A stretch of DNA of 64,000 nt from Vicia villosa (GCF_029867415.1 NC_081186.1:26849915-26913914); one strand, 5' to 3'. Positions 23,004-35,433 are shown, numbered from the stretch's first letter. Made by a program: numbers and translations. The notes: generated by a model from the sequence alone, not told the origin.

Positions 23004-24798
23004 CAGTTTGAGTGGTCAAATTATTATATTTGCCCACTCTTAACTTCGATTGATTATCCCTCTACCAATTCAGTCGTTCGGATTCCATCATAGCATAACC
23101 GTCGACTAAGAATTGTTGAAATAGACGTCTTGAGTAAAGTAGTGTTTTTGCCTCTTTGTGACGTTGTTGTAACCGGTAAGAAAACCAATCCTTAATGCTC
23201 TGACGGTTTTTCCTAGTGACCTCAGTTTCATGGCGATATTTGTGCATTATATTTTTCCTGTAACCATCTTCCCCATAAGGAAATATAAGAGGATACTGAT
23301 ATGCCAAATATGCCGGGTGAAACTCGTCTATTCGTTGTAAACCACCATTGCGGCGCTGAATTAAGATGTTCCTTTTATCAGCAGAATCAATGTCTCCCAC
23401 AATGAGTGCAGCCACTTCTGAGTTAGTAGGTTTGTTGTAAACACGGCCATCTTCGGATCTATCAGAAATAAGCCTGAGTTTTAAATCTATGAAAGAATTT
23501 GTCCTTAAAACATCCCTTGCCATTCTAAAAGCTTTGGCATGAACATTGTGCTCATCTAACATTAGCTTGAGCTTATTGACAACGGGGCGCTCGATGCCTT
23601 TGTTGTCCCTGTGTATTTTTGGCATTCATGAATAAATAGTTCAACAAAATATTTTTATAAACAAATTATGTAATTGTGTCTGAGCAGGCTTACTTGAAAC
23701 ATTTTATTCTGTGTTCAACTTCATTGTCCGTGTCGTAGATGTATAATTGAGCATATTGCGGAGGTTTTCCGGTTTCTGGCAGTAGTGTACCAATTCGATG
23801 ACAGGTCTGACCTTGTAGTCTCAAAGTAGGGGGTCCTCCTCTTTTAGAGTATGTTGTGTCGAATTTCATTCTGGGGGAAGTGAATGAGAACATTGTGTTG
23901 TATGTTCGTATGTTAGCCTGGTAGTTTTTATTGTCTGAATATGTTTTATTAAATAGAAGATCTTGCAACACCTGTGGAGGTTGCTAAAGGAACGGAAGAA
24001 CAATTTTTCCTCCACGGTAGCAACGATGAAACCGAGGAATTGTTGTAATTTTGTGTCTATTCAATTTTTCTTGGTACCACATACATGCTTGGCAGTGTGC
24101 GCATTCATAATTTTGGTCTCCAATATCGTAATATTCTGAAAGAATAAAACACAATATTGAATATGTGCATAATAGAGGAAGTGTACATCATTTGGTTATT
24201 AGTGTATGATGTGGGATATACCTTGAAGATGGGCCTCCTGTAATTGTGCAGGCACTGAATCCTCCTCAGAGTCGGAACTATTAGAAGAATTTAAATTATT
24301 GTCAGAGTTGGAGTCATCATTGTCCTGATAATGAGACTCAGCTGACATATTATGATTTGAGGTAGATGCATGATCCATGTTCTGATTTTGAATAACAATG
24401 TTATTTGAAAATTGAACCCCATAATTTGAATTCTTGCGTCTTGAATTTGCATTTGCGCACTCACTAACTTCAGTATTGATGAAATTTCTCAATCTTTTTC
24501 TGTTATCCAAGATTATCTTCCTTATCTTTCTAGCCATAGCCGTTTTAACAGTGGTTTCATATGTTACATAGGATGTAAAATTAAGATTTAAATGGGAAGT
24601 GAGGTTGTTTGATCTGATACCATTTCGATAATCCCTCTTCGCTTTGAGAATAAGTTTTCTCATATTTCTTGCAATTGATGTTTGAGGACCAGTGTTTTTA
24701 ACAACATCTGTTACCATAACAAACACAAAAATATGGTGAATAATACAAATAAGATTGATTTGTATAGGTTTATGCACACTATATGAGATGTATAGCAT

Positions 24799-25213
24799 GC
24801 TACTTCATGACTTTGAATACTAAATGTTTACAGTTTCTAATTGATGGGTCATTGGTGGGTTAAAATGTCATGAATGCAGTATTGATTTTAAATTTTCTTT
24901 TCATAGTTGAATATATATGAAGTTGGAACTGAATATGAATAGAATGATAGTTATAGATTTAAATTAGCAATTATCCCTCCCTTATAACTGTTGTGTGTGT
25001 TTAATGTATTTAATTTAATTTATATATGTTAATTATAATATTTTATTCGATGCATGTGTTACTATTTTAAAAACACTTTAAGTAAAAACTAATATTATAA
25101 GAAAATAGAAACTGAACAGTTAACCCACTCTCTGCATGTACAAAGTACTTATTTTCTCTTGCACTGAATAGAAGTTTAGCATTGCAACTGGTAGTCGGTT
25201 AGGGTTTTCTACA
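24799..25213. promoter_or_regulatory. Divergent intergenic region between Rep/helicase and B3 gene C
   Basis: 415 bp separating the 5' ends of two oppositely transcribed genes, so it should contain both promoters. It is AT-rich with several TATA-like runs (for example TTATATATG at about 25020). No operator could be identified by eye. Confidence 0.45.
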
Positions 25214-26354
25214 ATGGCATTTTCACACGGAGGTTCTTCTGTGCGGATTCCTTCTGATGATGATAATGATTTCAGGTATGAGCAGTTAGTTTTATTTCAC
25301 TTTTGTATTGGTGTACAAAATAGGGTCTATTGGTGTACAAAATTTGGTAGTGTGGTAATAACAGTTATAAGCAGTTAGCGATGGGTGAAGTATCAATATA
25401 GTTTAATGTTGTATTATGTGTGATATTTGTCAAGAAATCAAATGCTAGTGAATGGCTATTGGGGTTTTTTATTGTGGGATTATATAGTTAGTTTTTGTTT
25501 TATCCAGTCTGTGTGGATCCCGTGCTTGCTCGATATATAACTATTGCTTAGTAAAGAATGCTTCATATGTGGTTGGTTTTTAATCCATATTTGATGTTGG
25601 AATAGCAATGATCAGGCAATGGAAATCATAGGAGAATTAGTAAAGGAAATAGGGTACGATCCTAAGATGGAAAGAAAACGCAGGAACAAACAGCGCGATG
25701 TAACCCCTGGTCGTGTTGTGTCGAATATTGATCTTGGTACACAAAATAGCACAGGCATTGAAAGCAATCACAATGCAGGACCTACAAAGGTAAAAGAGGA
25801 AGCAACAAACATTGACACAACTGAAATCAAAGTTTCAGAAGTTGGTGAAGCAAGTGGATCAAAAGAGGGTAAGAAAGGAAGGCGTACAGCGGTGAAAAAA
25901 ATCAAAGGTGGAAACAGACATTACTGTAGACCGTTCTACAGGTGCTCAAAATTTTTTCTGGAACACTCATGTTACAAATGCTAAATCTACACAGCAGAAT
26001 GTAATGGTAAGGAGACATTTGAATATGATCATCATGTTATTGAAAATGTAAATAGTGTATAATGTTAATGGTTTCTTTATTTCCTCTATGCAGCATTTCC
26101 CTAAGGAAATTGCAAAAAGATGCCTCCGTCGTTTTCATGACGAAATTAACTTGCTCGATGTGAGGACGAAGAACATTGTTACCTGTCAGGTCCACAAAGC
26201 TAATAGAAAGGGAATACCCCAGCCATATGAAAAGTACATGGCGCTGGGATGGTACGAATTTGCCAAATCACTTAACCTCCGTAATGGGGATACAATAGTG
26301 TGGAGTATGCTGCGATTCTCTCCGTATATCTACGTGAAGGTTGAAAGACAATGA
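25214..26354 (+). pseudogene. B3-domain gene C, single-base frameshift
   Basis: Exons 25214-25275, 25606-26006 and 26094-26354, with GT...AG introns. The last exon encodes a B3 domain: HFPKEIAKRCLRRF at its start, the core ALGWYEFAKSLNLRNGDTIVWSM, and YVKVERQ before the stop. Exon 2 encodes a basic/acidic linker (KRRNKQRD; GSKEGKKGRR). Exon 2 has 401 bases, one too many for the frame: the reading frame is lost around an A7 run near 25898-25904 and would end at 25982-25984, while one frame over reads openly through THVTNAKSTQQNVM to the exon end. One extra A (a mutation or an assembly error) therefore separates it from an intact gene. It resembles the two B3 genes at 16278-19166 in exon layout. 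Confidence 0.75.
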
Positions 26355-27223
26355 ATTAACTGCTATTATCAGTTAACCTTGTACTATAGCTGAAATTTAA
26401 TGGGTATATTATATGTTGGGAATGTTTTTTTTTGGTACAATGTATTTTATATATTCTACTGCATGTTATTTTGTAAGCACCTTAGCCAAAATGGGAACAT
26501 ACTAATATTTTGTCTATTTGAAGATCTAATGTATAATTGTTTTCGGGACATACTTTTGAAGTTCTCCTATTATATTATATTAATCCTCTCTGATATGCTG
26601 TTAGTTAAAATGTAATCCGTCACATAATATTGTACCAGCATTACACTAAGATCAGTCATAAAATTATTTATTGATAGTTAACATAGTCAAATGTTTAAAG
26701 TTTTGGTGTTTCTTTGTGAGGCACAATCAATGTTTCATCATACAATATAATGAAAGAATGCTTAGGTTCTGTACATCCAAACAAACCGTTCTTCGCGACA
26801 TCATTATTTTAACTACATGCAGTAGAATATTAGTATATCACGATCAACATCGGATCATTATGTAAAGTTTATAATGTTGAAATAATAAAAAACCAAGGCC
26901 CCATTATAAGAAGTATAGTTAAAATGGGATAAATGTTACACGATACGGTAAAAATAGAGTAGGATAAACATTTTGTCTGTGTGGAAACTATATTTAATGG
27001 AATGAATGGTATATGATAAAAAAGAATCAAAATAATTGATAATAGTATATATAATATGTAGTAGAAGTTGAATCATTTGAATATAATATGACACACAAAC
27101 CATATACATCCTTAAATCAAAATGAACATAACAGAAGCAACATAGTAAGTATTCATGCACTAATTATTACAAAAAACCAAATCACACACATGTTTAAAAG
27201 CAAAGGAAACTAACATCCAGTTT
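26355..27223. other. Convergent spacer between B3 gene C and RPA
   Basis: About 870 bp of AT-rich DNA between two convergent genes. Short open frames on both strands have no recognisable product. Confidence 0.45.
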
Positions 27224-29793
27224 TTATAACAAAGACATAAGCAAAACACACACTAAATAACAATAGATGTAATCAATCTTCTCCATTTTAATTATCTTCT
27301 TTAGCTTGTTTGATGACAGTTCTCCATCATATAATCCGTCCAAATCAGTGGATTCACTTGATGCACCAGGAAAATGCCTCTTACCAGCAGGTGTGACAGC
27401 ATCAGGCTTGTGCTCAGATGTAATTTCCAGGTCCTGCCAGATAATGTTGAAGAATATTACTCAGGAATATTGATATAAATGTAAGGAGGTAAGTGTGTTG
27501 CATTGAAACTCACCGTAACCAATTCACAGTCTTCATTGACATCTGTTTTAGCCTCATCAACACTCTCTTTAATCTATATATAGTTTAACCCAGAAATTCA
27601 ATATAATATAATCATAGGAAACGCAAAAAAAGGCATACACAGTTTAAAATTTGTACCTCCAGAGTCTCAGGTATTACAGTTTGGATTGGAATAGGTTCCT
27701 TGAAAGTTAAAAAAACAAAATCAAAATCAGTCGAAAGATTGTTATAATAGCAAGTCCTCTTTTATAAAATGAATGACAGTTTATAAGAGCTGACCTCATC
27801 TGTTCCCCACTTTTCCTTAAGTTGCTGGATAATAGGATTATTTTTTATAATCATAATGACGGAACAGTTCTTCCAGCGTGGATGCCACTTAACCTTCATA
27901 GCCATTTCCAACTTCAACAATTGATCAAGTGCTAACGGGAAGTCCAATGGATCAGTAATTCCAGCCTATTTAAAGAACCTGTTGTATTAGTGTACGCAGA
28001 GTATCGGAAAGTACATTCTAATTCGTGAGCAGAATATAAATATAACCTGAATCATAGTGTTACGAAGTTGAGACGCAGATAAACCCAAGAGCATTTCACA
28101 TTCTCTGTTCCAGAACAGAACACAAAATTGCAGCTTTTGCCCCCATGAGTAACCTCAATCTCAATCTTATACCTGAAACATCATAAGAAGTTGTTCCATT
28201 AAAAAAGCAGACAACATAGAAACGACACAAACATGACAGAAACAACATAGATTAGGTGAGAACAACTAAAACCTAAGGACTTCAGCCATGGTTTCATGAC
28301 CAGCTTCACACTCAAATGGGGGGTTGTCCCCACGCGCTATAGATTGACACATATGACAGGCACGATAGTACCATCCAAATGGAGACGCGACTAATAATTT
28401 TGTTGTAGCGACAGTAGCACAAAATGTAATCTGGACAAAGAGTAGATAATATCAAAAATTATCACAATAAATGATGAGGTTATAAATATAATATGGAAAA
28501 ATAGTAACACATACATCCGTAAGTTGAATAATCTCAGCAATAGGTAAAACAACAGCCTTTGAGAACAATTTTTGCACAGGAGTCAGCTGTTGATTTTCAG
28601 AATTCTGGGAGGATAATTGGGAATTCCCTCCGAGTTGATCAGACAGGGTTACCCTGCTCTCCTCAGGCATTTTGCAGATCATGGATCATTATCAAAGTCA
28701 TGAATAAAATAATTGCATATAATGGATGATACTAACAACATACCTATCAATAAAGTCTTTCATGACAGAAAAATCAACATCAACACATAAAAGGGTCACA
28801 TTGTAGGTGTTTGTCACAGACAGAGGATACTTTCCTGCAAAGTCAAATTATACCTTGTCAATGGATTTATTACAGATTTTGGAGTTTAAGTATTAATTTA
28901 AAATGATTTAAATAAGTCATGAAATAACCTTCTTCTTTCACTTTGGCATACTGAAGCAACACAACTGTAGGGAGTGATGCAGCAACCCTAACTTTGTTAA
29001 ACCTGATGAATTGATCCGCGTATGATTCCCACAGAGTACAGTTCAACATGTTGTTGCTAAACCATCATCACAACACATTAGGGTATATCACATGATTTTA
29101 CTATCAGGGAGTCTTATGTATAATCAAAAAAAACCTGTGGTCACGCAACATCATGCTAATTTGCTGCTTCTTTGCGTCAGACTCAGTCTATGCATAACCA
29201 ATACTATCGACCATTCCAACGACATCTGGAAAAAATATATTAATTTCACACGGCTAAAAGGCATCAAAACATGAGATAATAAAACACCAAAAAACTATTC
29301 TCACGAATCAGGACATATTTGACAAACTTCCCTGTTTTGATGTCCGAAAAACTTGTAAAATAAATCGATTTCGAGGGTATCTCATGTTTGTCTTCATCAA
29401 GAACAGACGTTCCAGCAGTAAACTTTACCATATATTTGTGTTCTGATGCCTTGAACGCCATAACATAAGGCACCACCTTAAAACTAGATACAGTATAAGT
29501 ATGCCCTAATAGGCATTTTTCGGTGAACACCGACACATGTGGTGCTGGAACAACAGCATGAATATCATCTCCCTGCGCCAAAAACCAAAAAATGTTCAAA
29601 ATTATATAAACATACGTAAATGATAAACATGCCGAAACATAAACAGGGTAATCACCAATTTGTCAACAAAGATCATTTCAAAATGTTCCTTGTTGTTAGA
29701 CACAACATTCCATCTGTGGTGAATCCTAACAACAATCTTCCAAAGCTCTTTTCCATCGTTGATCTCTACTATTCTCTCAACAGGCCTAGACAT
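27224..29793 (-). pseudogene. RPA70-like single-strand DNA-binding protein of the Helitron, broken
   Basis: Plant Helitrons often carry a replication protein A large-subunit homologue, thought to bind single-stranded DNA during transposition. The first exon (29793-29656) starts MSRPVERIVEIND and encodes WKIVVRIHHRWNV of the first OB fold; the second (from 29572) continues with YTVSSFKVVPY. Further exons give VVGMVDSIGYA, the linker with SQNSENQQLTP, and the C-terminal zinc/OB fold with FGWYYRACHMCQ...FECEAGH (about 28300-28400). It ends in a Lys-rich tail near 27224. Lesions: TAG at 29188-29190 in the third exon and a one-base deletion in the C-run at 28140-28144. At least nine exons; boundaries beyond the first are approximate. 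Confidence 0.85.
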
Positions 29794-30125
29794 GATCATG
29801 CAAATTCACACTGCACTGAATTATAACTGCAGAAGTTAGAAAGCATGGAAAGGAAAAGAATGAAAGTGACTGATAAATAGGCAAGCCATTTAAACAGGTC
29901 ATTATTGCGATTAGCCAGTTTGGAACGTGGATAGGCAGAGAAAGTGAAGAACGCGTAACTGCAAGATCATGAGAAGTTGAGAGGGTGAAACTTCCACAGT
30001 AATAACTGCCGCAGCCCATAATACAGAGGGAATGATGAGAGAATGATGTGGAATTTTTTGGAGTGTTTTGCTGATGTGGATAGGCCAATTGATCAGGAAG
30101 TGGTAGACTCTTCTTATATGATAGA
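29794..30125 (-). promoter_or_regulatory. 5' terminal region of the Helitron
   Basis: Runs from the TC terminus at 30125 to the RPA start codon. It should hold the RPA promoter; a CTATTTATC box on the minus strand at about 29871-29879 is a weak TATA candidate some 80 bp before the start. The subterminal sequence CACATCAGCA on the minus strand (30066-30075) resembles Helitron left ends. Confidence 0.5.
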
Positions 30126-30281
30126 TTTTGAAAATGAAGGTTGGTTGTAGAATTTTTCTAGGTAACCAATAAATTATATTTCTATAAGAAAATAATTAGG
30201 GTAGTAATAATAAATAACGGGAAATGTTATATTTATTACAGTATTGAATTATATATAAAATATTAAAAAAAACATATTTTT

Positions 30282-31110
30282 AGTGCCTATTTTTATTTAT
30301 ATATTAATAATTTTTATTATTTTTTAATTATTTAGTCTTTATGTTTACAATCTACTACATTTTATTTTAGCATCTACTCTATGTTATATTGTTTTATTTG
30401 GTATTCTTTTTAAAAAATTATAATATATTAACTGTCAATTTAAATGTGATAATTTATTTAAATATAATCAATAATATTGACTTTCAAATTTTTGTTATTA
30501 TTATTTTGTGTCTTTTATACCATAAAAGCATTTATTACAATATTATAATTTATATTATATTTTATGATATTTTTTTTTAATATCATAATCTATTTATAAT
30601 CTAGCTAATTGCATTAATCTCTCACATAATTATTAAGATTTTAATATCATTCCCTATTTTTATTTATATATTAATAATTATATATTAATAATTTTAGTGC
30701 CTATTTTTACTTATATATTAATGATTTTTTTTAGTTTTTAATTATTTAGTTTTTATGTTTACAATCTACTACATTTTATTTTAGCATCTATTCTATGTTA
30801 TATTGGTTTATTTGATATTCTTTTTAAAAAATTAAAATATATTGACTGTTAATTTAAATATTATGATTTATTTAAATATAATCAATAATATTGACTTTCA
30901 AATTTTTTTAATTATTATTTTGTGTCTTTTATACCATAAAATCATTACTACACTATTATAATTTATATTTTATGTTATGATATTTTTCTTTTAATATCAT
31001 TATCTATTATTTATAATTTAGCTAATTGCATTAATCTGTCATATAATTATTAAGATTTTAATATCATTCCCTATTTATAATCTAGCTAATTGCATTAATC
31101 TCTCACACAA
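30282..31110. repeat. 414-bp tandem repeat, two copies plus a partial third
   Basis: The unit beginning 'agtgcctatttttatttat' at 30282 recurs at 30696 with scattered substitutions, and the phrase 'ctagctaattgcattaatct' appears three times (about 30601, 31019, 31082). Very AT-rich and non-coding. Confidence 0.85.
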
Positions 31111-31143
31111 TTATTAAGATTCATGTTTCCAACAAAAATATTA

Positions 31144-31426
31144 TTCCCTCCGTTTCTTTTTAAGTGTCATTTTAGCAAAAAGTTCTTCAACCAAGATAGT
31201 GGATTGTTAGAGTTACTTTTCCTATCATACCCTTATTTATTTTTCTCTTTCCAAATAAATTCATTCATACACTTTCTTTTTCCAATAACTAGTTGAAAAA
31301 TGTGAGGTGGAGTTATTGAGAAAATAAGGGTATAATTGACAAATTATAACATTAAATTATAAAACGACACTTAAATAGGAACAAAGAAATTCTTCTTAAA
31401 CGACACTTAAAAATGAACGAAGGAAG
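31144..31426. mobile_element. Stowaway-like MITE
   Basis: About 283 bp flanked by TA at 31142-31143 and 31427-31428. The left end reads TTCCCTCCGTTTCTTTTTAA and the right end is its imperfect reverse complement (CTTCCTTCGTTCATTTTTAA), the consensus of Tc1/mariner-derived Stowaway elements. The right terminal repeat is partly duplicated (CGACACTTAAA at about 31364 and 31401). Confidence 0.85.
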
Positions 31427-31847
31427 TATTAATATTTTTTGACATAATATTAAAAATAAAGGGAGAAAATTATTAAGATTCCGTATTTTCTAAAATAATA
31501 ATTAATGTTGTATTAAACTCTAAAATTATATGCAAATATATAATATATCATTCTATATATTGTATTTTTTTATATCAAAATAATCTGGTGATAGTTTAAA
31601 TTAGAAATAAATAAGAAATTAAAATAAATGGAGAATTATAGAGATGAGCTACTTGAATAGAATTGATTTCGTTTATAAAAATAACATATGAACTTATAAT
31701 AAATAAATCACCTAATAATCAATATATAATAAAATAATCAATTGATTAGAATATAATAGATCATATATAAAATTTTATTTAACTAAAGACACTATGAAAT
31801 TAAATTGATCTTTTATTTATTTTGTTTGCTCATAATTAAATATTATT

Positions 31848-32690
31848 AAAATACTCACGTGTGTTTGGTTCGAGGTAGAGCGAGGGGAGGGGAGGGGAGG
31901 GGAGGGAATATTTAAAATGAAATGTGTTTGGTTCAATTTTTAGGAGGGGAGAGGAGGGGAGGGGAGGGGAGCAAAATCCCTCCAAATGACACTTTTTGCG
32001 TTCCTCCGAATCGGGGGAATTCGGAGGGGAGGGGAGGGGAGGGGATCTGAGTTTTAATATTAATTAAATTAATATATTTACTAAAATATCCTCAATTTTA
32101 TTTTATTATTTTAAAAATATTATTTTCTTTCACGTTCGTACTTTTCTTTTTGTGATTTTTTCTTTATTGCTTCCATCAACTTATTATAATTATTCTTCAC
32201 CTTCAAATTATTTTTTATTTTTTATTTAATAAAACTTATAACTACTATAAATTTTTGTTTTTAATTCTAATTTATTTTACGTATTCAAAAGTTGTTATCA
32301 ACACATAGTTTATTTTGTGTCGAAAGTTATAATACGAATCAAGTGTACTCAATTTTTTAAATATTATGCGATAAGTTATAACTTTTTAATCACTCAGTTA
32401 TTAAAATATTATTTCCAAGAAAATATTTATGTAATTTTTACAATTGAATATCATATCACTTATATAAAATTACAAGGATAAAATTGTAAATTATTATTAA
32501 AATCCCTCCCCTCCCCTCGTGAACCAAACATATTTTTAAACGAAATCTCTTCCCTCCCCTCCCCTCCCCTCGTTTGAACCAAACATATATATAATTACAA
32601 AAAATCCCTTCCCTCCCCCCCCCCCTCCCTTCCCTCCATTAAAATCCCTCCCCTCCCCTCCCCCTCATTTGAACCAAACAGACCCTAAAA
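31848..32690. mobile_element. Inverted-repeat element with (GGGGA)n and (CCCCT)n arms
   Basis: The left arm has GTGTTTGGTTC followed by repeated GGGGA (31868-32044); the right arm has repeated CCCCT followed by GAACCAAACAGACCC (32503-32688). The termini are inverted repeats around AT-rich DNA, the look of a non-autonomous hAT-type MITE. AAAAT(A) flanks both ends and may be part of a target duplication. No open frame. Confidence 0.7.
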
Positions 32691-33338
32691 TATCATATCT
32701 GGAGAATAATAATTAAAAATAAAATAACAAATTATATGTAGGAAATTAATAATTTAATTATATATTGAATATTATAATAGTATGAGCGCCAAATAAAAAA
32801 TATTAACCTTTTCAAACTAAATAGGAAAATTTTTAGAACTTTTGCTTTAAAAAAATTAATGCTTTTCGTTTTACCACAAATATTCATAATTGATTTATTA
32901 AATTCTAACATAAACACATTGATGATAGAAAAACTTAAAATCATTTAAAATTATATCAATCCGCTTCTATAATAGATAATAACTTCAACTAATCTAGGGT
33001 TCTAAAAATATTTTTTAAATAAAATTATTATTTTGACAAACAAATTTTAAATTACTTAAAACCTTTTTGTTTGAGATTTTAAATCTTATAAATTATATCA
33101 AACATGGAATAATAAAACTAAGTTGTTTTTCAAAAACTAAATCTCTTCAAATCATAACATACTATAAATATTTAAATTTTTAATTTCTATAATTTCTTTG
33201 ATTCGATTCTAGTATTTATCATTTTATTCACAAAAATCTATAAATGTATAAGTTTTCTAAATTAAAATTGATTTGTTTCTCAGAAATGAAGGTCATCATT
33301 AAAATAAAATCTTATTTATTTATTTATTTCATATCGAG
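32691..33338. other. AT-rich intergenic DNA
   Basis: No coding or repeat structure recognised. It ends in TCGAG, the target duplication of the next element. Confidence 0.4.
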
Positions 33339-35428
33339 TGTAATACCCCGTATTTAATAAAATGTTCAAATGTTATCAGCTAACACTGAGGTTTTATTAT
33401 TTGATGCATTAGAGATAATTTTGGACACTTAAGTTAGAAGTGCTAACTTAAAGATATTTGGTTTATATTCTTTTCCTTTGCTTTTCTTCTTCATTGGCAA
33501 CACAAACACAAAGATAGAGAGATAAAGTAGAGAGAAGGAGGAGAAGAGGAAGAAAAGCTTATGAAGAGGAAAGCTTGGATCTTCATCATTTCTCCGCCGA
33601 ATCGCCTCATATTCATCATCGATAACTCGTATACCAGGTGGGTTCTAGTTAGAAACTTATAGCTTTTGATTTATGGATGAAATCATAAGATTTGATTTGG
33701 GGTTTTGGTAGAAATCATAGGGTTTGGTTCAAACTATGAAATTGATGTTTGTTGCTACTGATAAATCCTGAATAGAGATCATATATGTTGTTTCTATGCA
33801 TTAGTGTGATCTGGAACAAGTTTGGGTATAGAGTTGGTTGGATTGAGCCATTGGTGAAGCAAGAAACAGAGATGGGAACTCAGATTTCGCGCGCTTCGCG
33901 GCGCGAACAGGGGTTCGCGGCGCAAACCATGGGGATATTAATGTGGTTAGGATCTGCCAACAGTACGCGGCGCGTACAAGGGTTGCGGCGCGAACACTAT
34001 GGAAATTTGTGAGGGTTTGCCACTGCCAGAGGTTCGCGGCGCGACCAAGCTGCTGCGCGGCGCGAACTGAAGCTTTCCATGATCAGAATTTAGTTTAATT
34101 AGATAGATTGTTTCGATCATAACTTTTAAACCGTAACTCTGTTTTGGTCGCCGTTCGAAGCGGTATGAAGCTAGAAACATGTACTTTCTAGTAGTGTAGG
34201 TTTTGGGAACAAAGAGGAAATCATTTAATCGGAAATTGGGAAATTTGTTTGATTCTTGGGATTGTTCTATCGTTCGAAAACATGTGAACGGTATACTTTT
34301 GGTATAATGAGTGATTGCCATATAATTGTGATAAATTGCCGTTGATTACATGACAATGATGTTAATTGGTTGGTTGAGTCCTATTGCAGGTGGAGTGGTA
34401 TACCATTGTTATATGTATGTATATAGCAAAGAGGTTTGAATAATTACATGTGTTAAATGAATAAAAGAAAGGTGAGGAAAACTATGATTTGTTAGGTATA
34501 TATGTAGCTTAACAAATAGAACCTAGGATGAAACCTTATATGGAACATACGTATGTTTTGAATCTTGTGAGGAAAGGCTAACATGCCTAGTGGAAAGGCT
34601 AACAAGCCTAGTGATTTGTATGTGCAATCACCACTGTATGATGTATTGATCGGGACCATTATATTTCTTTATTTCTTTTAAATGCTAACAGGCATTCGAT
34701 GTGAAATGGCACTAGTAATCTTGACAGGTTTGATTCCCGCATTGTGTACGAATGGAACCTAACAGGGTAGAGACTTGAGATGGTGTACGGACCATGTGAA
34801 GTGACGATTCATGGGGGAAGGCCCATGAGTCCGAATCCATTTTGTATGTCAATATTTTCCAGAGGATCCATGACTCGTACCACCTCCTAGACGTAGAAGG
34901 GGACGGGAATAGAGGTATACCTTGGTAACGGTTTCCGATTGGTAATGTTGGGTTTGAGTTGTAGAACTCTAAGTATGTTTCCATATAATGTTAGTATGTG
35001 AACTCAAGGTCTAGTTCCTTTGTCATGACTTGAGATTTGATAGGCTAGAACCTTGTAAAGCCGAGAGGATCCATAAGATAGGGAACTCACTGAGATTATT
35101 TTATCTCACCCCATTATATATTGATTTCAGGTACTACATATTCCGCGAAGGGTAAAGAGAAAGCAATTTGACTCTCCTTATGTCTTCTGTTCTTTTGGCA
35201 TGGCGAAGCTTTTGTTGTGGAGTTCTTTTTGTGATCATTGTTTTGATCTAGTTCTTAGTATTTTGTTTTGAACATCCTGTATATATTATGCCATTGTGTA
35301 GAACTTTTGTATTAGGGCATTAATGTATAAAATGTGTTGACTAGGAACTTATTGTATTTCAGTACCAAATACTTGGATTCATGTATACATATATGCTTTG
35401 ACGTATGTATTTATATATGGGTGTTACA
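33339..35428 (+). mobile_element. Solo LTR, Tekay/chromovirus-like
   Basis: 2090 bp from TGTAATACCCC to GGGTGTTACA, flanked by the 5-bp target duplication TCGAG at 33334-33338 and 35429-35433. Inside are phrases common in Tekay-type LTRs: 'ggaactcactgaga' near the 3' part and a splice-acceptor-like TTTCAGGTAC at about 35126. No internal coding region remains, so it formed by LTR-LTR recombination. A cluster of CGCGGCGCGAAC-like words lies at about 33886-34068. Short frames inside are not credible genes. Orientation is assigned from these phrases. Confidence 0.88.
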
Positions 35429-35433
35429 TCGAG

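Larger units (their letters stand above)
19493..24798 (-). pseudogene. Helitron Rep/Pif1-like helicase gene, broken
   Basis: The rolling-circle transposase of the Helitron, spread over several exons. In order on the minus strand: N-terminal region (24798 to about 24221), zinc-finger-like segment with CAHCQACMWYQEK (about 24135-23695), a conserved linker with FHPAYLAYQYPLIFPYGEDG (23625-23050), the Rep nuclease region (23003-21407), then the Pif1-type helicase (21373-19493). Lesions seen: TAG at 23984-23986, a deletion plus frameshift at about 22558-22560 that removes the second half of the HUH motif, TAA at 21851-21853 and TGA at 20438-20440. The YLFKY..KG tyrosine region is present. The gene is therefore inactive. 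Its 5' end faces B3 gene C across about 415 bp. Confidence 0.9.
15665..30125 (-). mobile_element. 14.46-kb Helitron with Rep/helicase, RPA and three B3-domain genes
   Basis: On the minus strand it begins with TCTATCATATAAGAAGAG (30125 leftwards) and ends with a hairpin followed by CAAACACTAG (15665), the TC...hairpin...CTRR structure of Helitrons. The flanks are A at 15664 and T at 30126, as expected for insertion into AT without target duplication. Inside are a Rep/Pif1-helicase gene and an RPA70-like gene on the minus strand, both typical of plant Helitrons, and three B3-domain genes on the + strand. The enzyme genes are broken, so this copy is not autonomous now. The 3' end is very secure; the 5' end rests on its TC start and AT flank. 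Confidence 0.85.

Noticed and set aside
33785..34321. Frames in the Tekay-like solo LTR
   Set aside because: Lie within a well-bounded LTR and span the GC-rich repeat words; no domain.
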